NCBI GenBank assembly: GCA_038501195.1
Contig: JBBPUQ010000001.1
Span: 2,480,001-2,544,000 of the forward strand
Reading direction: 5' to 3'
Source of the DNA: Nemania diffusa
Taxonomy: Eukaryota > Ascomycota > Sordariomycetes > Xylariales > Xylariaceae
DNA length: 64,000 nucleotides
In this document: piece after piece, positions 47,641-62,936 of the stretch
How positions within the stretch are numbered: the stretch's first letter is position 1
Layout: the number at the start of each line of letters is the position of its first letter
Translations under genes and position numbers: made by a program
Notes under the pieces: generated by a model
Told to the model about the DNA's origin: nothing
Database searches by the model: none
Seen by the model: only the letters and a program-made list of their open reading frames with translations

Positions 47641-50600
47641 TTGTACAACAGTACGTTTTAAGCTTGTAACATTAGTATATATTTAAACGTTGTTTACATA
47701 TTAATTAAAATATTTTTAAAAACATTTGTTAATTAATATAGCTTTAATTTATATATAATTAATTTTTATAAATTAATTATATATAATGTAATAATTATAT
47801 ATATATATTGTTTTAATAATATATTTATATTATATATAAATATTTTTAAATTATATTTAGTTTAAATATAATTAAAATATAATTATATATTAATTAATTT
47901 ATAATATAAAAAAATATTTTATAATATATTTTTTTTAAATAATTTAATAATTAATTTTTAATTAGTTATTTATAAAAATATAATAATATATAACTTAAAT
48001 ATTTTAAATTAATTATAACTAAAAGTTTTAAATTTTATATATAATTTAAAATTATATAATTATAATATTTATATTAAAAAGTTAATATAGTTTAATATTA
48101 AAAATAAAATTAAGTTTTTATTTTTTTTTAAAAAATATTTCGTTTTAAAATATTGCAATGCTAGCTCAGTATAGAATTTTTTGTTTTATTTTTTAATCAA
48201 GAATTATTTTAAGTATAAAAATCATTTTAAGTACAATTAACGATAGTATTGTTAAAAAAGCATTTTTAAAAAAGCATTATGTAATGTTGTTATAAAAACG
48301 ATTTTTTAAAAATAATTTTTTTAAAATAACTTTTTTAAGAAGTTTTTTTTATTAATTTTAACATTTGTTTTTTTTATAAAAAAAACAATGTTTTTATTAT
48401 ATAATATTATTGTTAGCTAATATTATAAAAAAGGTTTAAAAAAAAAACTAGTTAAATAAATAAAAAAAAAATCGTAAAAATATATATTAACAAAAGTTAT
48501 TAAATAAATAAAAAAAAGTTTTAAAAATATAAAATAATAAAAGTTGTAAAAAATATAAAAAATAAAAACTTTTTAATAAAAACTTAATAAATTGTTTTAT
48601 AAATAAAATAAAAACTTTTAAAATTAATAATATTATAAATAATTTTATATTAAAAAAAAAAAACTAAAAACTTTTTAAATAAAAAAAAAACTAAAACTTT
48701 TAAAACAATAAATATTAGTTTAAAAAAGCTAAAAATAATTTTAAATAAAATGTTAAAAAATTTAATATTATTAAAATGTTTTAATATAATATTTTAAATA
48801 TTTTAAAATTATATTAAGCATTTTTTAAATATAAACAAAAGTTTTAATATAATATATTGTTTTTTGTTATTTTTGTAAATAAAAAACTTTAATATTAACA
48901 AAAAGGTTTTTATTAAATTTTTTATTATAGTTTATATTATAATTATTATAATTATTAATTAGTTTAAAAATTTATTGTTTATAATAACTAAAATTAAAAA
49001 ACTTTTTTTTATAATATTTAATTTATATAATAATTATTAAAAAAATTTTATTATAAATATAAATAATATTATAAACTTTATAATTTAATATATTAAGATT
49101 AAATGTTTTATTAATAGCTTTAACAACAATATTAAATAAATTTTATAAATTATTTTTAATATTTATAATAATATTATAAAAGTTTTTAATTTATTATTAT
49201 AAAGTTATTATTAAAAATAATTTATTTATTATAATAATATTAAAAACAGTTATAATAAATTTTGCTATTTTAAAAATATATATATTTAAAATACATATAA
49301 ACAAATTTATATAATTATTATAATATATTTTAAAATTTTTTTTTTTTATTTTGTTAATAAATTTGCAATATATATAAAAAACAACTGTTATTATATTATT
49401 ATTTATATTATTTATATAACTTTATATAAAATTTTTTATTTATTTTTAAATATAAATAAACAATTTAAAATATATAATTATAAAGTTTTAATTATAATAT
49501 TATAACTATTTAATATTAACAAAGTTATTATTTTTAAAAATAATATTTTTTTTTATTTATTAAAAATTTTAACTTATATAATAATATATTATTAAATTTA
49601 TATAATATAATTAAATAAATTAGCTAATAATAAAAGTTTTAAAAAAATAAATTAATAAATTTATAATTAATTATAAAAAAGTTAAAAATATATTTATATA
49701 TAAATTAACAGTTATAAATAAAAGTATTATTAATTTATTTAAAAATATTTTTATAAAAAAAATATTTTTATTATTTAAAATTAAAATTAGTTTAAATAGT
49801 TTAAATAAACTTTTATTTATAATAAAAAAAAAACTTTTTTATAACTAAAAAAAAAAAATTGTTTAATTTAAAAAAAAAAATTTCTTTTTTTAATATTAAA
49901 AATATAAATAGTTTTAAAAATAAAAATATATATTAAACTAAAATAAAAAATAAAAAAAGTTTAATAATAGCAACTTTTTTATTAAAAAATAATAGTTGTA
50001 CTAGTTTATTATTTAAAATATATTTATATAAATAATAATATTTAAATTAATAATTTAAAATTTTATATTTTATTAAATTAATAATAAATTAAATAAATTT
50101 TGTTTTTATTAAAAAATATTTAATTATATTAATAATGTATTAAATTTATAAATTACAAAATTAAAAAAGCAAAAAACTTAAATATTTTTAGTTATAAAAA
50201 AATTAATAAAATTGCTAATAAATTTATATTAAAATATCGCTTATATTTATATAATTGTTTTTAACTTTTATTTAATTTTAATATAAAGTTTAAATTTAAA
50301 AAGTTGTTAATTTATTATAATTTAAATTAAAATATAAATAATGTTTATATAAATAAAAAATAGCTAAATAAAATATTTAAAAAAAAAAACTTTTTAATAA
50401 TTAATAAATAACTATATATTATAAACAAAGTTAACGCTATTAATATTAAAGAAATAATTATAGCAATAGTTATAACTTTTAGTTTTTATATTATTAATAA
50501 ATACTTTAAATTTACTATTAAAAAACTAGTTAATAATATATATTTTTTATATAAGTTTAAATTTTATATTATTTATAAACTGTTATAGTTATATAAATAT

Positions 50601-52555
50601 TGCTATTATAATTAAATATTAATTTAAATATATTTTATTTAATAAAATTATTAATTTAATTATTAAATAAATTTAAAATTATATAAACAATAATTTTATA
50701 ATTAAAATTAATAACTAAATTAGTTATAATAAATATAAAAAAAAATATAGATATAAAAAAAATAAAAATAAATAAAATATTAAAAATTAAAAAATAACAA
50801 ATTATGAAAAAAAAAGTAACAAGTTATAAAAAAACTAAAATATAAAAAATAATATATTAAAAAATAATTTTAAAAAAAGTATTTTAAAAAAAGCGTTTTA
50901 AAAAATATAATAAAAGCTAAAATTATTAATAAACTTATAAATAAAACTAAATATATATAAATAAACAGCTATATTATTTATATAAATAAATATATTTAAA
51001 AATAAAAATAAACTAATTTTTTTTGATGTTTTTTTAATAATAATTTTAATATTTGTTTTAAATATAGTTTTAATAGTTTTTTAATTAGTTTATATTATTT
51101 TTTATTTATTTTTTTATTTTTAAACTTTTTAAAATTAATAAATATTTATTATTAAATTTAAAAATAAAATTAGCTATATTTTTTATAAATAATATTTAAA
51201 TATATTATTTATTAAATTAATTTTTATAATTTTTTTATTTAATTAATTTTTTTAATAAAAGCTTTTTATTAATATATAATAAATATTGTTATAATTAAAT
51301 TTTAATTTTATAAAAAATAAAATTATTATTATTTTTATTTATAAAAATTTATTTAAATAGTTAATATTATTTATTTAATAAATTTAAGCTTTTAAATATT
51401 AAAAATAAATATATAATTAAAATTATATAATAAATATATTAAAATTATAAAAAATTAAATTTATAAATTAATTTATTAATTTTATAAATTATAATAAAAA
51501 AGCTTATTTATTATATAAATTATTTTTATAATAATTTATTTAATAAATAATAATTTTTATAAAGTTATAAATAGATTTTATTATTAATTTTAAATTAAAT
51601 AAAATTATAGTTATTATTATATTATATTTTAATATTAGCTATAATAAAATTAATAATTATTTTTATATTTTTTTAATATATAAATTAATAAAGTTTAAAA
51701 TTAAAAAATTTAATAAAAAGTTTAAATATTAATAAAAAACTTTAAAAATAAAAGTTTAAAATTAATTTATTTAAAATGTAATTAAAAACTAAAGATTTTA
51801 TATTATTAAAATTATATTAAAGCGTTATAATAATATTAATTTATAAAATATTATATTATATTATAATATAATAATATATAGTAATTTTAATATTTTTATT
51901 GTATTTTTTATTAAAATTATTTATTTATAAATAATAGCTAGTAAATATTTTTAAAACTGTTTTTATATATAGTTATAAAATTTATTAAAATTTAAATATA
52001 AATTTAAAGTTTTAATTTAAAATAATTTTTTAAAGTATTTTTTAATTATATAAAAATAGCAGTTTAATAAATATTATTATTTAATTTTAAATTATATAAA
52101 TTATAATATTTAATATTAATATATATTTTTTAAAAGATTTATATATAATTATTAATAAAATATTATAAATATTATATTTTTTTATAGTTTAAAAAATATT
52201 AGCTAATAATATATAAAAAAATTTAATAATAAAGTTTATAATAATAATATAATATAATATTATTAATTTATAAATAAATTTAAATTTATTTAATATTTTT
52301 TATTAATTTGTTATATATTTAAAATATTATAAACAATTGTTAATATAATTAAAATTTTATTTTTATAAATTATAAAAAGTAAAATTTTAAAAATTATAAA
52401 ATATATATTTAAAACTAAAATAATATTATTTATTATAAACTATTTTAAAACTATTTTTTTAATATATTATTAAAATATAAACTTGTTATTTGTTTTATAA
52501 ATATAAAAAATAATAATTTATATTTATTAAATTTGTAAAAAAAATTAATAAAGTT

Positions 52556-52778
52556 TACTATAAGTAGTGCTTATATTTGAGTCTGTAAAAATATGATGTA
52601 GATTAGAAGGAGTAGACTTGCAAGGTTAGGTCAAGAGAGGAGACCTAAGGGCTCCTTTTACTTATCTAATCTACCGATGTGGGGTAGTCCCAAATAGAAC
52701 TAGTGCTAGAGATATGTACAGAGTGGTCTTAGAAGACCTATTCTTCAAGACCCCTATACTTGTCTATATCAAAAATAT
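52556..52778. repeat. Normal-composition island with nested hairpins inside the AT block
   Basis: About 220 bp of ordinary base composition lie in the middle of the AT-rich block. The left half folds as nested inverted repeats: GTAGATTAGA (52598-52607) with TCTAATCTAC (52665-52674), AAGGAG (52607-52612) with CTCCTT (52652-52657), and TTAGGTC (52626-52632) with GACCTAA (52642-52648). The right half has GGTCTT/AAGACC with a 2-nt loop (52725-52738). A solo LTR, a MITE-like element or an insertion below the RIP length threshold are possible. The flanks both read AAAAATA. Confidence 0.7.
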
Positions 52779-55207
52779 ATAGCTGATTTATTTTAAATAG
52801 TAAAAGTTATTAATAATTAAAGTTATTATTGCAATTTTATTACTATTTTAATAAATTGTAAATTATTTAAATATTTTTAAATAAGTTTTTGTTATTATTA
52901 ATTATTAATAAAAATATATATATTAATAATATAACTAAAATTATTAACGATATTTTTTAATATATTAACTTTTAAATTTTATAATATAATATTATTTAAT
53001 AAATTTAATAAAATAAAAAGTTAAAATAATATATTAAAAATTAAATTAATTTTATTATATTTTAAATTAAATATTAAACTAAAATTAAAAAAATAAATTA
53101 ATATTATAATAAATTTTATATTTAATTTAATTATATTTATTAATTAAAAGTTTATTTAATTAATAATATTTTTAATAACTTTATAATTAATAAATATAAT
53201 AATAGTTATAGTTAATAAGTTTATTGATTTAATTAACTAATTAACTAATTAATTAAATAAATATATATTGATTTATTTAATTTTTTAATTTATTAGTTAT
53301 TTATTATTTATAAACTTTAGCTAAAGTTTTATAGCTTAAATAGATTTTTATTTTATTTTATTTTATAATTAATATATAAATAATACTTTAATTAAAAGTT
53401 TTACTTTAATAAAAAAAGCTTATTGTAATAATTATAAAATTAAACGAAGTTATTTATTAAAATATTTATTTTGTATTATTATTTTAATATTTTTTAATTT
53501 TAAAAAACTTAAAAGTTTATGTTATAACTTGCTAAGTTAACTTTAAATTATATAAATAACACAATTTTTTATATATATTTTAATATAAACTTTAACTTTA
53601 AATTAATAATTTATATTAAAATTTAAATTTTTGTATTAATTTAAAATTATTTATTTAATATAACATAGTTAAAAATAACATTGACTTAATAGTGTAAATA
53701 GCAAGCTATAAATATATTTATAAAAAAGTTATTTTTAACTTTATTGTAATAATATAATTATATTTTTAAAATAATATATATTAAATTATTTTTATAAAAT
53801 ATTATTTATTAATAGTAAAAAATATATAAAAAACTGCTTGTTTATTTATTATATACTAAAGTATAACTAAAAAAAAAAAATTTCGTAATATATTTAAAAA
53901 ATCTAATTTGATATATTTGCTTGTTTATAAACAATATTAACAGAATGTAATAAATAATCAAACTTTTAAAAATTTCTAATATATAATAATTATAAATAAA
54001 CTTTGAAAAAATGTTTATAAATATATATTTTATTTAAAAAAAACATACTTTTATAGTAATTAGTTAGCTTTTTTATTTAGTGTTAATATTAATATTAATA
54101 AAATTTTTTTTTTAATTTTAATAGTTTTATAAATTAAAAAGTATTTAATAAAATATATTTTGTAAATTATAAAATATTATTTTAAAAAATAAAAATATAA
54201 ATACTATTAGTTTTAATATAAAATTATACAAGTATTAATTTATATTGTTTAATTTTTTCAAATAATATTAACTTTGATATTATAGCAACTTATGTTAAAA
54301 AAATAAATAAATAAAAAAACAAAAAAAAAATAAAAATATTTAAAAAATAGATTTTAAACATATTTAATAAACAAAAAAAAAAAAAAGCAACTAATTAAAA
54401 CTAATTAAATTATTATAGATTTAGTTGTTTAAAACTGTTTTAATATATTTAGTTTAATAAATATAACAGTTATAAAAACTTTTAAAACTATTATAAAACA
54501 AAAAAAGTTTATTAAAATAAAAGTTTCTATTTTTTATAACGATATAAAAAAAAACAAAATCAGTTTTAATATATAGTTTTATAGTTAAATTAACCGATTT
54601 AATACTAATGCTGATTAGTTTATTAATAATATAACTAAAATAGCTAATATTAAGTTCTACTTAAAAAAAAAAGTCGCAAATAATTTGCAGTTTTATTTTA
54701 ATTAATTTTATTTAAATAACATTATATTTTTTAAAAATTTACTAGTATATTTTAAATAATAATATAAAAATTTAAATAAAAAGTAAAAGTTTTAAACTAA
54801 GTTTATTACTTTAAAAATAAATTTTACTATTTTACTAAACAAAAAAATTATTTAAAAATAAATAAAAAAAAAAGTTTTACTAATGGTTTATTTTTTAAAT
54901 AAAAAACTAAGTTTTTAATATATATTTAAATAAAAATATAATATATAAAGATTTTGTATTATATATTAAATAGTTAGTTTATAATTTGTTTTAAATAAAT
55001 ATTAAAAGTAAAAACAAAAAATAAATAAAATAAACTTTAAAAAGCTATAGTATTAGAAATATTAAAAATAATAGCAGTAACAGTAGCAATTATTTATTAA
55101 ATTAAAACAATAAAAATATTTCGTTATAATTTGCTATAAAATTAAAAGCTAAAATTTATTTAAAGTTTAATTTTATAAAAATATAAAAATTAATAAAGCT
55201 TAAAAAG

Positions 55208-55249
55208 TGTTTTATTTGCTATAAATAAAAATATTATATTTATAACTGC
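55208..55249 (+). pseudogene. Fossil CCHC zinc knuckle of a retroelement gag
   Basis: Fourteen codons read C-F-I-C-Y-K-stop-K-Y-Y-I-Y-N-C. The spacing C-x2-C-x4-Y-x4-C is exactly that of a retroviral-type zinc knuckle, with Tyr (TAT) where His (CAT) is expected and a stop (TAA) where Gln (CAA) would fit. Both differences are the C-to-T changes produced by RIP. This marks a plus-strand gag remnant of an LTR- or LINE-type retroelement. Confidence 0.6.
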
Positions 55250-57140
55250 TTATTAAAAAGTTAAACTATAAACAATTAAAAATATAAAGCTTGTTTTATT
55301 TCAATTTTTGTTATTTATAAAAACAAAGAAAAAATAAATAAAAAAAACAAAAAAGTTGCTATAAAAACAAAAAATATTTAACTTTAAGTAATATCGACTT
55401 TTTTTTAAAAATTATAAATAATATAAATATTAATAATATAAAAAACTTTTTAATTTTTTTATTAAAAAAAAATCATTTTTTATAATATATATTATAGCAA
55501 TTAATAAATAAATATTTTTTACTAATAAATATTTTGTTAATATAAAAATAAACAAAATTATATTTATACATGAAAATTTTATTTAATATATAATTTAATT
55601 ATTAAACTTATAAATAATATATAACTTTTATAAATATTTAGTTTTTAAATATAATATTAAGTTATAATAAAATATTAAAATAACATTAATTGTAAATATA
55701 ATGTTATAAAAATAACTATTTAAAAATATTGCAATAATAATATTAAAAATAAAATATGATTTAATTATAAATTTTTTTTTTTATAAAAAACACAATATTT
55801 TATTTCATTTGTTATAAAAATGCTATATATATTTTTTTATAGTTACTTTTTATTAATTAAACAAAAGCTTTTAATTAAAAATATACTTTAATAAATTGCT
55901 ACTTTTTAAGCAGTACTTTTTAAATAATTGATATATAAATCTATTTAATTTATATATAAACATTAACAACCGGTTTGACTTACAGTTACAAAGCTACTTT
56001 TTATAACAGAAATAATGTAACAAATATGTAAAAAAAACACAAGCATTAAAAAAACCCAGTTAAAAAAAACATATAAAAAATAAACTATATATTAGCTAAT
56101 TAAAAGTTATATTTTTTACACAAAAATCTTATATTTTTTTTACTACAGAAATTAAAATAATAATATAATAACTAAAAGTTTTACAAATTATTAAAAAACA
56201 CTATAAAATAGTATAAATATAAACTAATTATTAATATTATTATAATTAAAGTTAGCTTTTTTATAAAAAACATTTAAAAAAGTAAATCTTTTATATATGT
56301 AACTAATATTAAAAAAGTCAATATAATTATTTTTTTTAAAAAAAAGCAAATATATAGTTTTTTAAAAAAAAAAAAAAAATTTAAAACAAAAAGTTTAAAA
56401 TATAATATTTAAAAAGCTTTATTTATAGCATTTGTTTTATTTATATATAAATTAAAAAATAAATTATAATTTTATATAAACTATAAAAAAATTAATACTT
56501 TAATAAAAAAAAACAAATATTTTATTTTATTAATTAAAAAAACATTAGTATATATTATAAAAACAAACATTTTTATAAAAATAAATATAAAATAAATATG
56601 TAATTAAATCAAAATATATTTAAACAATAAAAACTTAATAGCTTTTAAAATTTAATATAAATTATTTAAATATAAAGTTTTATTGTTTAATTTATTTAAT
56701 AGTTTAATAATATTTTTAAAAATATATTAATAATATATTATTAAAATATTTAAACAACTTTTATAATATATATATTAATAATGTATTAATTTTTTCAAAG
56801 TTATTAAAAAAATATAAAATTTATATAAAATAAATATTAAAATAGTTAAATAATACCAAGCTATAAACTAATTTAAAAAAATATAAATTTTATATATTAA
56901 AAATAAAATATTTAAAAGTTATTATTAAAAAAAATAAAATAAAAATAAACTTTAAAAAAATAGCTATAGTTTAAAACTAAAAAGCTTTTATTATAATAAA
57001 AAAAATATAATCTTTTATAAAATTTTATAATTTTTATTAATAGTTTATTTAAACTTATAGCTAAATAACTAAACTATTATTTTAATTAATTTAAAAAAAA
57101 ATTCTATTTAAATAAAACAATAACTAATATAAATAAATAT

Positions 57141-58233
57141 AGAAGTTTTAAAAAATAAGTTTTTTAAAACTACTTTGTATATATTTTTAATATTAGTTTT
57201 ATTTAAGATTATTTTATATTAGTAAATTAAATAAATAAAAAAAGCTTTTAAATCTTTTTTTTTAATCTAATTTTATAAGTTTACTTTTTTTAATTTATAT
57301 TATATTTTTATAAATTTAAATATAAGTATTATTTATAATAAATTTTACTAAATAATATAATAAATTTTATAATTAAACAACTTTATATTTTTAGTTTTTT
57401 TTTTTTGCTAATAAATTATATATTATTTATAATATATCGTTTAAAATATTTTATTTAAATTAAACTTTTATTATTTTAAATAATATATATATTTTTAGCA
57501 ATATATTATTTTATTTAAATTAAACTTTTATTATTTAAATAAAATATCGATTGAATTTAATAAATCTTTTATTTTAAATAATCGATTATTATTAAAATTT
57601 TTATAAATTAATATAAAAATTTTTATATTATTTTTATATTTTTATATTTTTATATATTAAAGCAGCTATATTAACTTTTTTTAATTATATTTAGGTATAG
57701 CTAATATTTACAATATTTTTAATTAATAGTTTTTTAAATATTGATTTATTTTATATTTAAATAATAATAATTATATTAAGATTTTATTATATATAATTAA
57801 ATCTAACTTTATTATTTTATTTTTATTTTTTTTATATAATTTAAATTGTTATATATTTATTTTATTAATTAAATAATTTTATAAAGTTTATTAATTTATA
57901 TATATATATTTATTTAATCAATAGTTAATAATTAAATATTTTTATAAAACTTATATTATATTTTATACTTTTAAAAAATATTTTTATTTTACTTTTTAGT
58001 TATATTAATATAATTTTTTAATTATTTTATTATATTTTTATTATATATATTAAATAAAAATATAAAAAAAATATATTTATAAAAAAAAACAAAAACTTTT
58101 TTATAACTAAAAAGTTTTATTTATTTGCTATTATTAAAAATTTTATATTAAAATTAATTAAATTTAATATAATAAAACTTTTATAATAATTTAGTTTTTA
58201 ATTATAATTAAAATTTTATAACAATATTATTTT
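57141..58233. repeat. Direct repeat, copy A
   Basis: This segment matches 62937-64000 in the same orientation along its whole length, with many C/T and G/A differences and a few indels. The offset falls from about 5796 to about 5767 bases along the repeat. Copy A contains an extra internal duplication of roughly 50 bp near 57460-57540. Confidence 0.85.
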
Positions 58234-59201
58234 AATATTTTAAAAATTTTAAAAGCTTTAATTTTTATATATATAGCTATATATAAAACAAAAATTATAA
58301 ATTATAAACAATATATTGTTTAATTTTAAAATAAATAAAAATATAAATGTTAAAATAAAAATAATATTTTAAAAATTTAATAATAATTGCTATATTTAAA
58401 AATATTTTTAAAATAAGTTTAATAGCTAAAAAAAAAAAAACTATAAAATAAATAAAACATTTAATATAATATATAAATATATAACAAATAAAAAAAATAT
58501 TTTTATTTTATAAAATATAATAAATATAATAGCAAATAATATATAAACAATAATAATAAAGTTTATAATTTAATAATAAATAATTATAAATTTTATAAAT
58601 ATTATTATAATAATAATTAAATTAATTTTTAAAATATTAATATTAACTATAAATTATAATAGTTTTATTAATTATTTTAACTATATTTATAATAGTTTTA
58701 TTAGTTTATATATATTATTTTTATTTATAAATAAATTTTATAAAAAAGCAGACTTTTTATTATAAAAAATATTTTAAAAAATAAAATATATTTTATTATT
58801 AATTTTTATATAAAAAATAAATATAAAAAAGCTTATAGTTATATAAATATTAAAAAAATATATTTTTAAAATTTTATTAATATTAATAGTAAAATTTATT
58901 AATTTAATAATAATTACTATAAATATATTTATATAATATATATTTATAATATTAAATAATATATTTTTTTTAATTATAGCTATTTTATTTATTTAATTTA
59001 ATATTAAATTATAATTATTTATAAAAAAATTATTTAATAAATTATATAAAAATATTTTATATAATAGTTTATTATAATATTTTATTATATATTAATATTA
59101 GTTTTAATTTTTAATTTATAGTTATAAATATTAATAATATTAAATATTTAAATTTTAATATTAATTATTTAAAATTTTTAGTTTTAAAAAAATCTTAATA
59201 A

Positions 59202-59232
<31 letters not shown>

Positions 59233-62049
59233 AATAATTTATTAAACTATAATTTTAACAATAATAAAAACAATATATTATTTTTTTTATTTATATAATT
59301 TTTTAAGTTTATAAAAAAAATACTAATTTTATAATTTAATAAATAAAATAATATTTTTAATTTTATTAATATTAATTTTTAATATTAATATTATTTTAAA
59401 TAAATAAATATTAATTAATTTAAATTTAATTATAAAAATTATAATAATATTAATATAATTATTAATAGCAATAAATTAATTTTTATTAATATATATTGTT
59501 TTATTAAATAATTTAATTTTTTTATAAAAAATTTAAAATTAATTAAAAAAAAATATTTATTAAATTTTAACTTTATAGCAAATTTTTTTAATTAAATTAA
59601 TAGTTTTATAATAAACTATTAAATTAATTATAAAAACTAAAATAAATCTTTAAATTTAAAAATTAAATATATTATTAAAAAAATTAATTAATTAATTTTT
59701 AATATAGCTTATAATAACAATTAAAAAATTTAATTAAAATATTTTTATATTATAAAATATATTATATAATAACATAACAATAATATATTTTATTTAAAAA
59801 AAGCTATAATATATTAAAACAATAAAAGTTTTTAATAAAAATAACAATAATTAATATAAAGTTATAATAGCTATTTATATATATATAAATTTAAATATTA
59901 AAAATTATTTATGTTTTTTTAAAAATAATAATATATTAATAAAATATATATTATATATTATTAAAATAAAACTTTTAATTATAATAGCAACTATTTAAAA
60001 AAAAAATTTTTATTAATATAACTATTAAAAAAATAAACAAAATAATAAAAACTAAATATTTTTTTAGCTATAATATAAAAATAATAAACTTTTATAAAAA
60101 AAAAAAGCTTTAAATATAAAAATAGTTATAATAAATATTAAAATAAATATTAAAAAAAAAAAAAAAATTAAGTTTATATAATATATAAAAAAAAAAAGCT
60201 TTAGTTTTTTTATTAAATTTTTTATATTTAAATTTAAACTTAAATAATAAAATATTTATTATAATTAATTATAATATTATATATAAATATTATAATAAAA
60301 CTTTTAATTTAATTAAAAAATATGATTAATATATATAAAAATATATTAAAAAGATTTTTAAATAAATTATATATATATTATTTATATATTTTATTATATA
60401 TATATATATAAACAATATTATATATTATTTTTAATAAAAAATAGTTTATTTTATTATTTAAAAGTTTATATTAAATAATTAAATTTTTTGTTTATTTTAA
60501 ATATTATTTTTTTTATATTAATTATAACTTTGAAAATATAACTAATTTAAAAAATAAATTTATTATTTTGAAACTATAACAAGTTTTTTTATAACTTTAT
60601 AAACTTAAAACAATATATTAAATTATTAATAATATATTTTAATATTTTATAATTATTACTAAAAAAAAATTTAATAAAAATAATTATATAATTTATTTAA
60701 ATATAAAAATAAATTATATTTTTATTATTAAAAAACTATTTTATTAATTTAAATATATTATAAAAATAAAAAATAATAAATTTAAAAATATAAATAAAAA
60801 AAAAAATATATTATATAAAATAAATTAAATTTAAGTTTTATTTATTAAAATATAATAAATATAAATTTTTAAAACTAATAAAATTTAAAAAATCAAACTA
60901 AATATTAAATTATAATATTAAACTAACTTTATTATTTAAAAATAAATTTTTAAACTTTTATAATATTAAAATTAACTATTATATTAATATAGTAATTTTT
61001 ATTAATATATTTAATTTTTAAAATTTTTTTTAAATATATTTATAAATATATTTATATATATAAAAAATTATTTTAATATAAAAAATATTATTTATATTAA
61101 ATTTATTAATATAAATATTTATAATTTATAAATTTTTATTATTAAATAAAAATTTTATATTTAAATCAATTTAAAAAAATAATATAATAATATTTATTAA
61201 TTTATTATTAAAAATTAAAATTATTTTTAAAAAAATATAAATTAAAATAATTTAAAAATAATAATATATAAAAAAAATATTAAAAATATATAAAAAAAAT
61301 ATTTTAAAGCTATAATAATAGCTATAAAATTAATAACAGCTAAAATTGCTATATTTTAAATATTTATTAATTAAAAATTAATTTTAATTATAATTAATAT
61401 AAAAAATATAAATATAAATATTATTAAAATAAATATTTATATTTTTAATAATTTTAAACTATTTAATATTTATTATATAAATTAATTATTAATTATAATT
61501 TTTATTATTATAGCTATTATATTAAATATATATTTAATTAATTTTAATATTATAACTAATTATAATATTATATTAAATATTAAAAATATATTAATATTAA
61601 TTAATATATTAAAACAATATAAGATTTTTTTTATAAATTTTATTAATAATATAATTTATAATATAATATAAACTATTATAAATAAATAATTATTAAATAT
61701 ATTTTTTTTGAAACTTAAAATTTTAAAAATAATTTTTATTTTAAAAATTAAAAAGTTTTTTTAAAAAAAAAAAGTTAAAATTTTAAATAAATAGTTTATT
61801 TATATAAATAGCAATATTATAACTAAAAAGATTTTATAGCTATTAAAAAATATATTTAAAATTTAAAAAAACTAAAATATTATTAATATTTTAAAAAAAA
61901 ACTAAATATAAATTTTATTAATAAATAATTAATAAAATATAAAATTAAACTTATATATATATTTTTTTAATATTTAAAATTAAAAAGTAATAAATATTAT
62001 TTTTAATCGATTTTATAAACAAAATTATATAAAATAAATAAATAAGCTA

Positions 62050-62080
<31 letters not shown>

Positions 62081-62936
62081 AAATATAAAAAAAAAAAAAA
62101 AAACTTATTTTTATTTAATTATTAATTTAAAAACTTTAAATAAAATTATAATATTTAATAATTATTTTTTATTATTATAATTTAAAATTATTTTATTAAT
62201 TTAAAATAAAAAATATATTATAATAATTAATATTATATTATTTTTTTATTAATTTAAAATTTATTTAAAATATTATAATAGATTTATTATAGTTAATTTT
62301 AAAAAATTAAAATAGTTTATTATAATTTTAATAAATTTTTAAAATTTTTTTATTTATATTTAAAAATTTATAAATAAATTATTATAATTATATTAAAACT
62401 TTTATTATATTTTTATTAATAATATTATAATTTTTTTAATTATTAAAATTAAATATTTATAATATTTATAAAATATATTTATATTATTTTAAAAAAAAAA
62501 AATTTATTATTATTTAAAAAATTGTTTATTATATATTTTTTTATAAAATTTTTAAATTTTTAAATAAATATTTTTAATTTATTTATAATTAAAAAAAAAC
62601 TAGTTATTTTTTAAAACTTGAAATTTTTAAACTAATTTAAAATTTTAAAACAAAATTTAAACAATAATAAATTTTTATGTATTTAATTTTTTTATTATAT
62701 TTAATATATAAAACTATTACAAAAAAAAAAAAAATTAAACTATTAAATTAAAAATATTAAATAAACAAAATTATAAATAATAATTTTAGTAAATATTTAA
62801 TATATTATAAATTAATATTTTTTAAATTTAAAAAAATAAAGCTAGAATTTTTTAAAATAATATAAATATTAATGTATAATAATATAATATTATATTATTA
62901 TAATTTAGCTAAAACTTTATTTATATAAATAAATGA

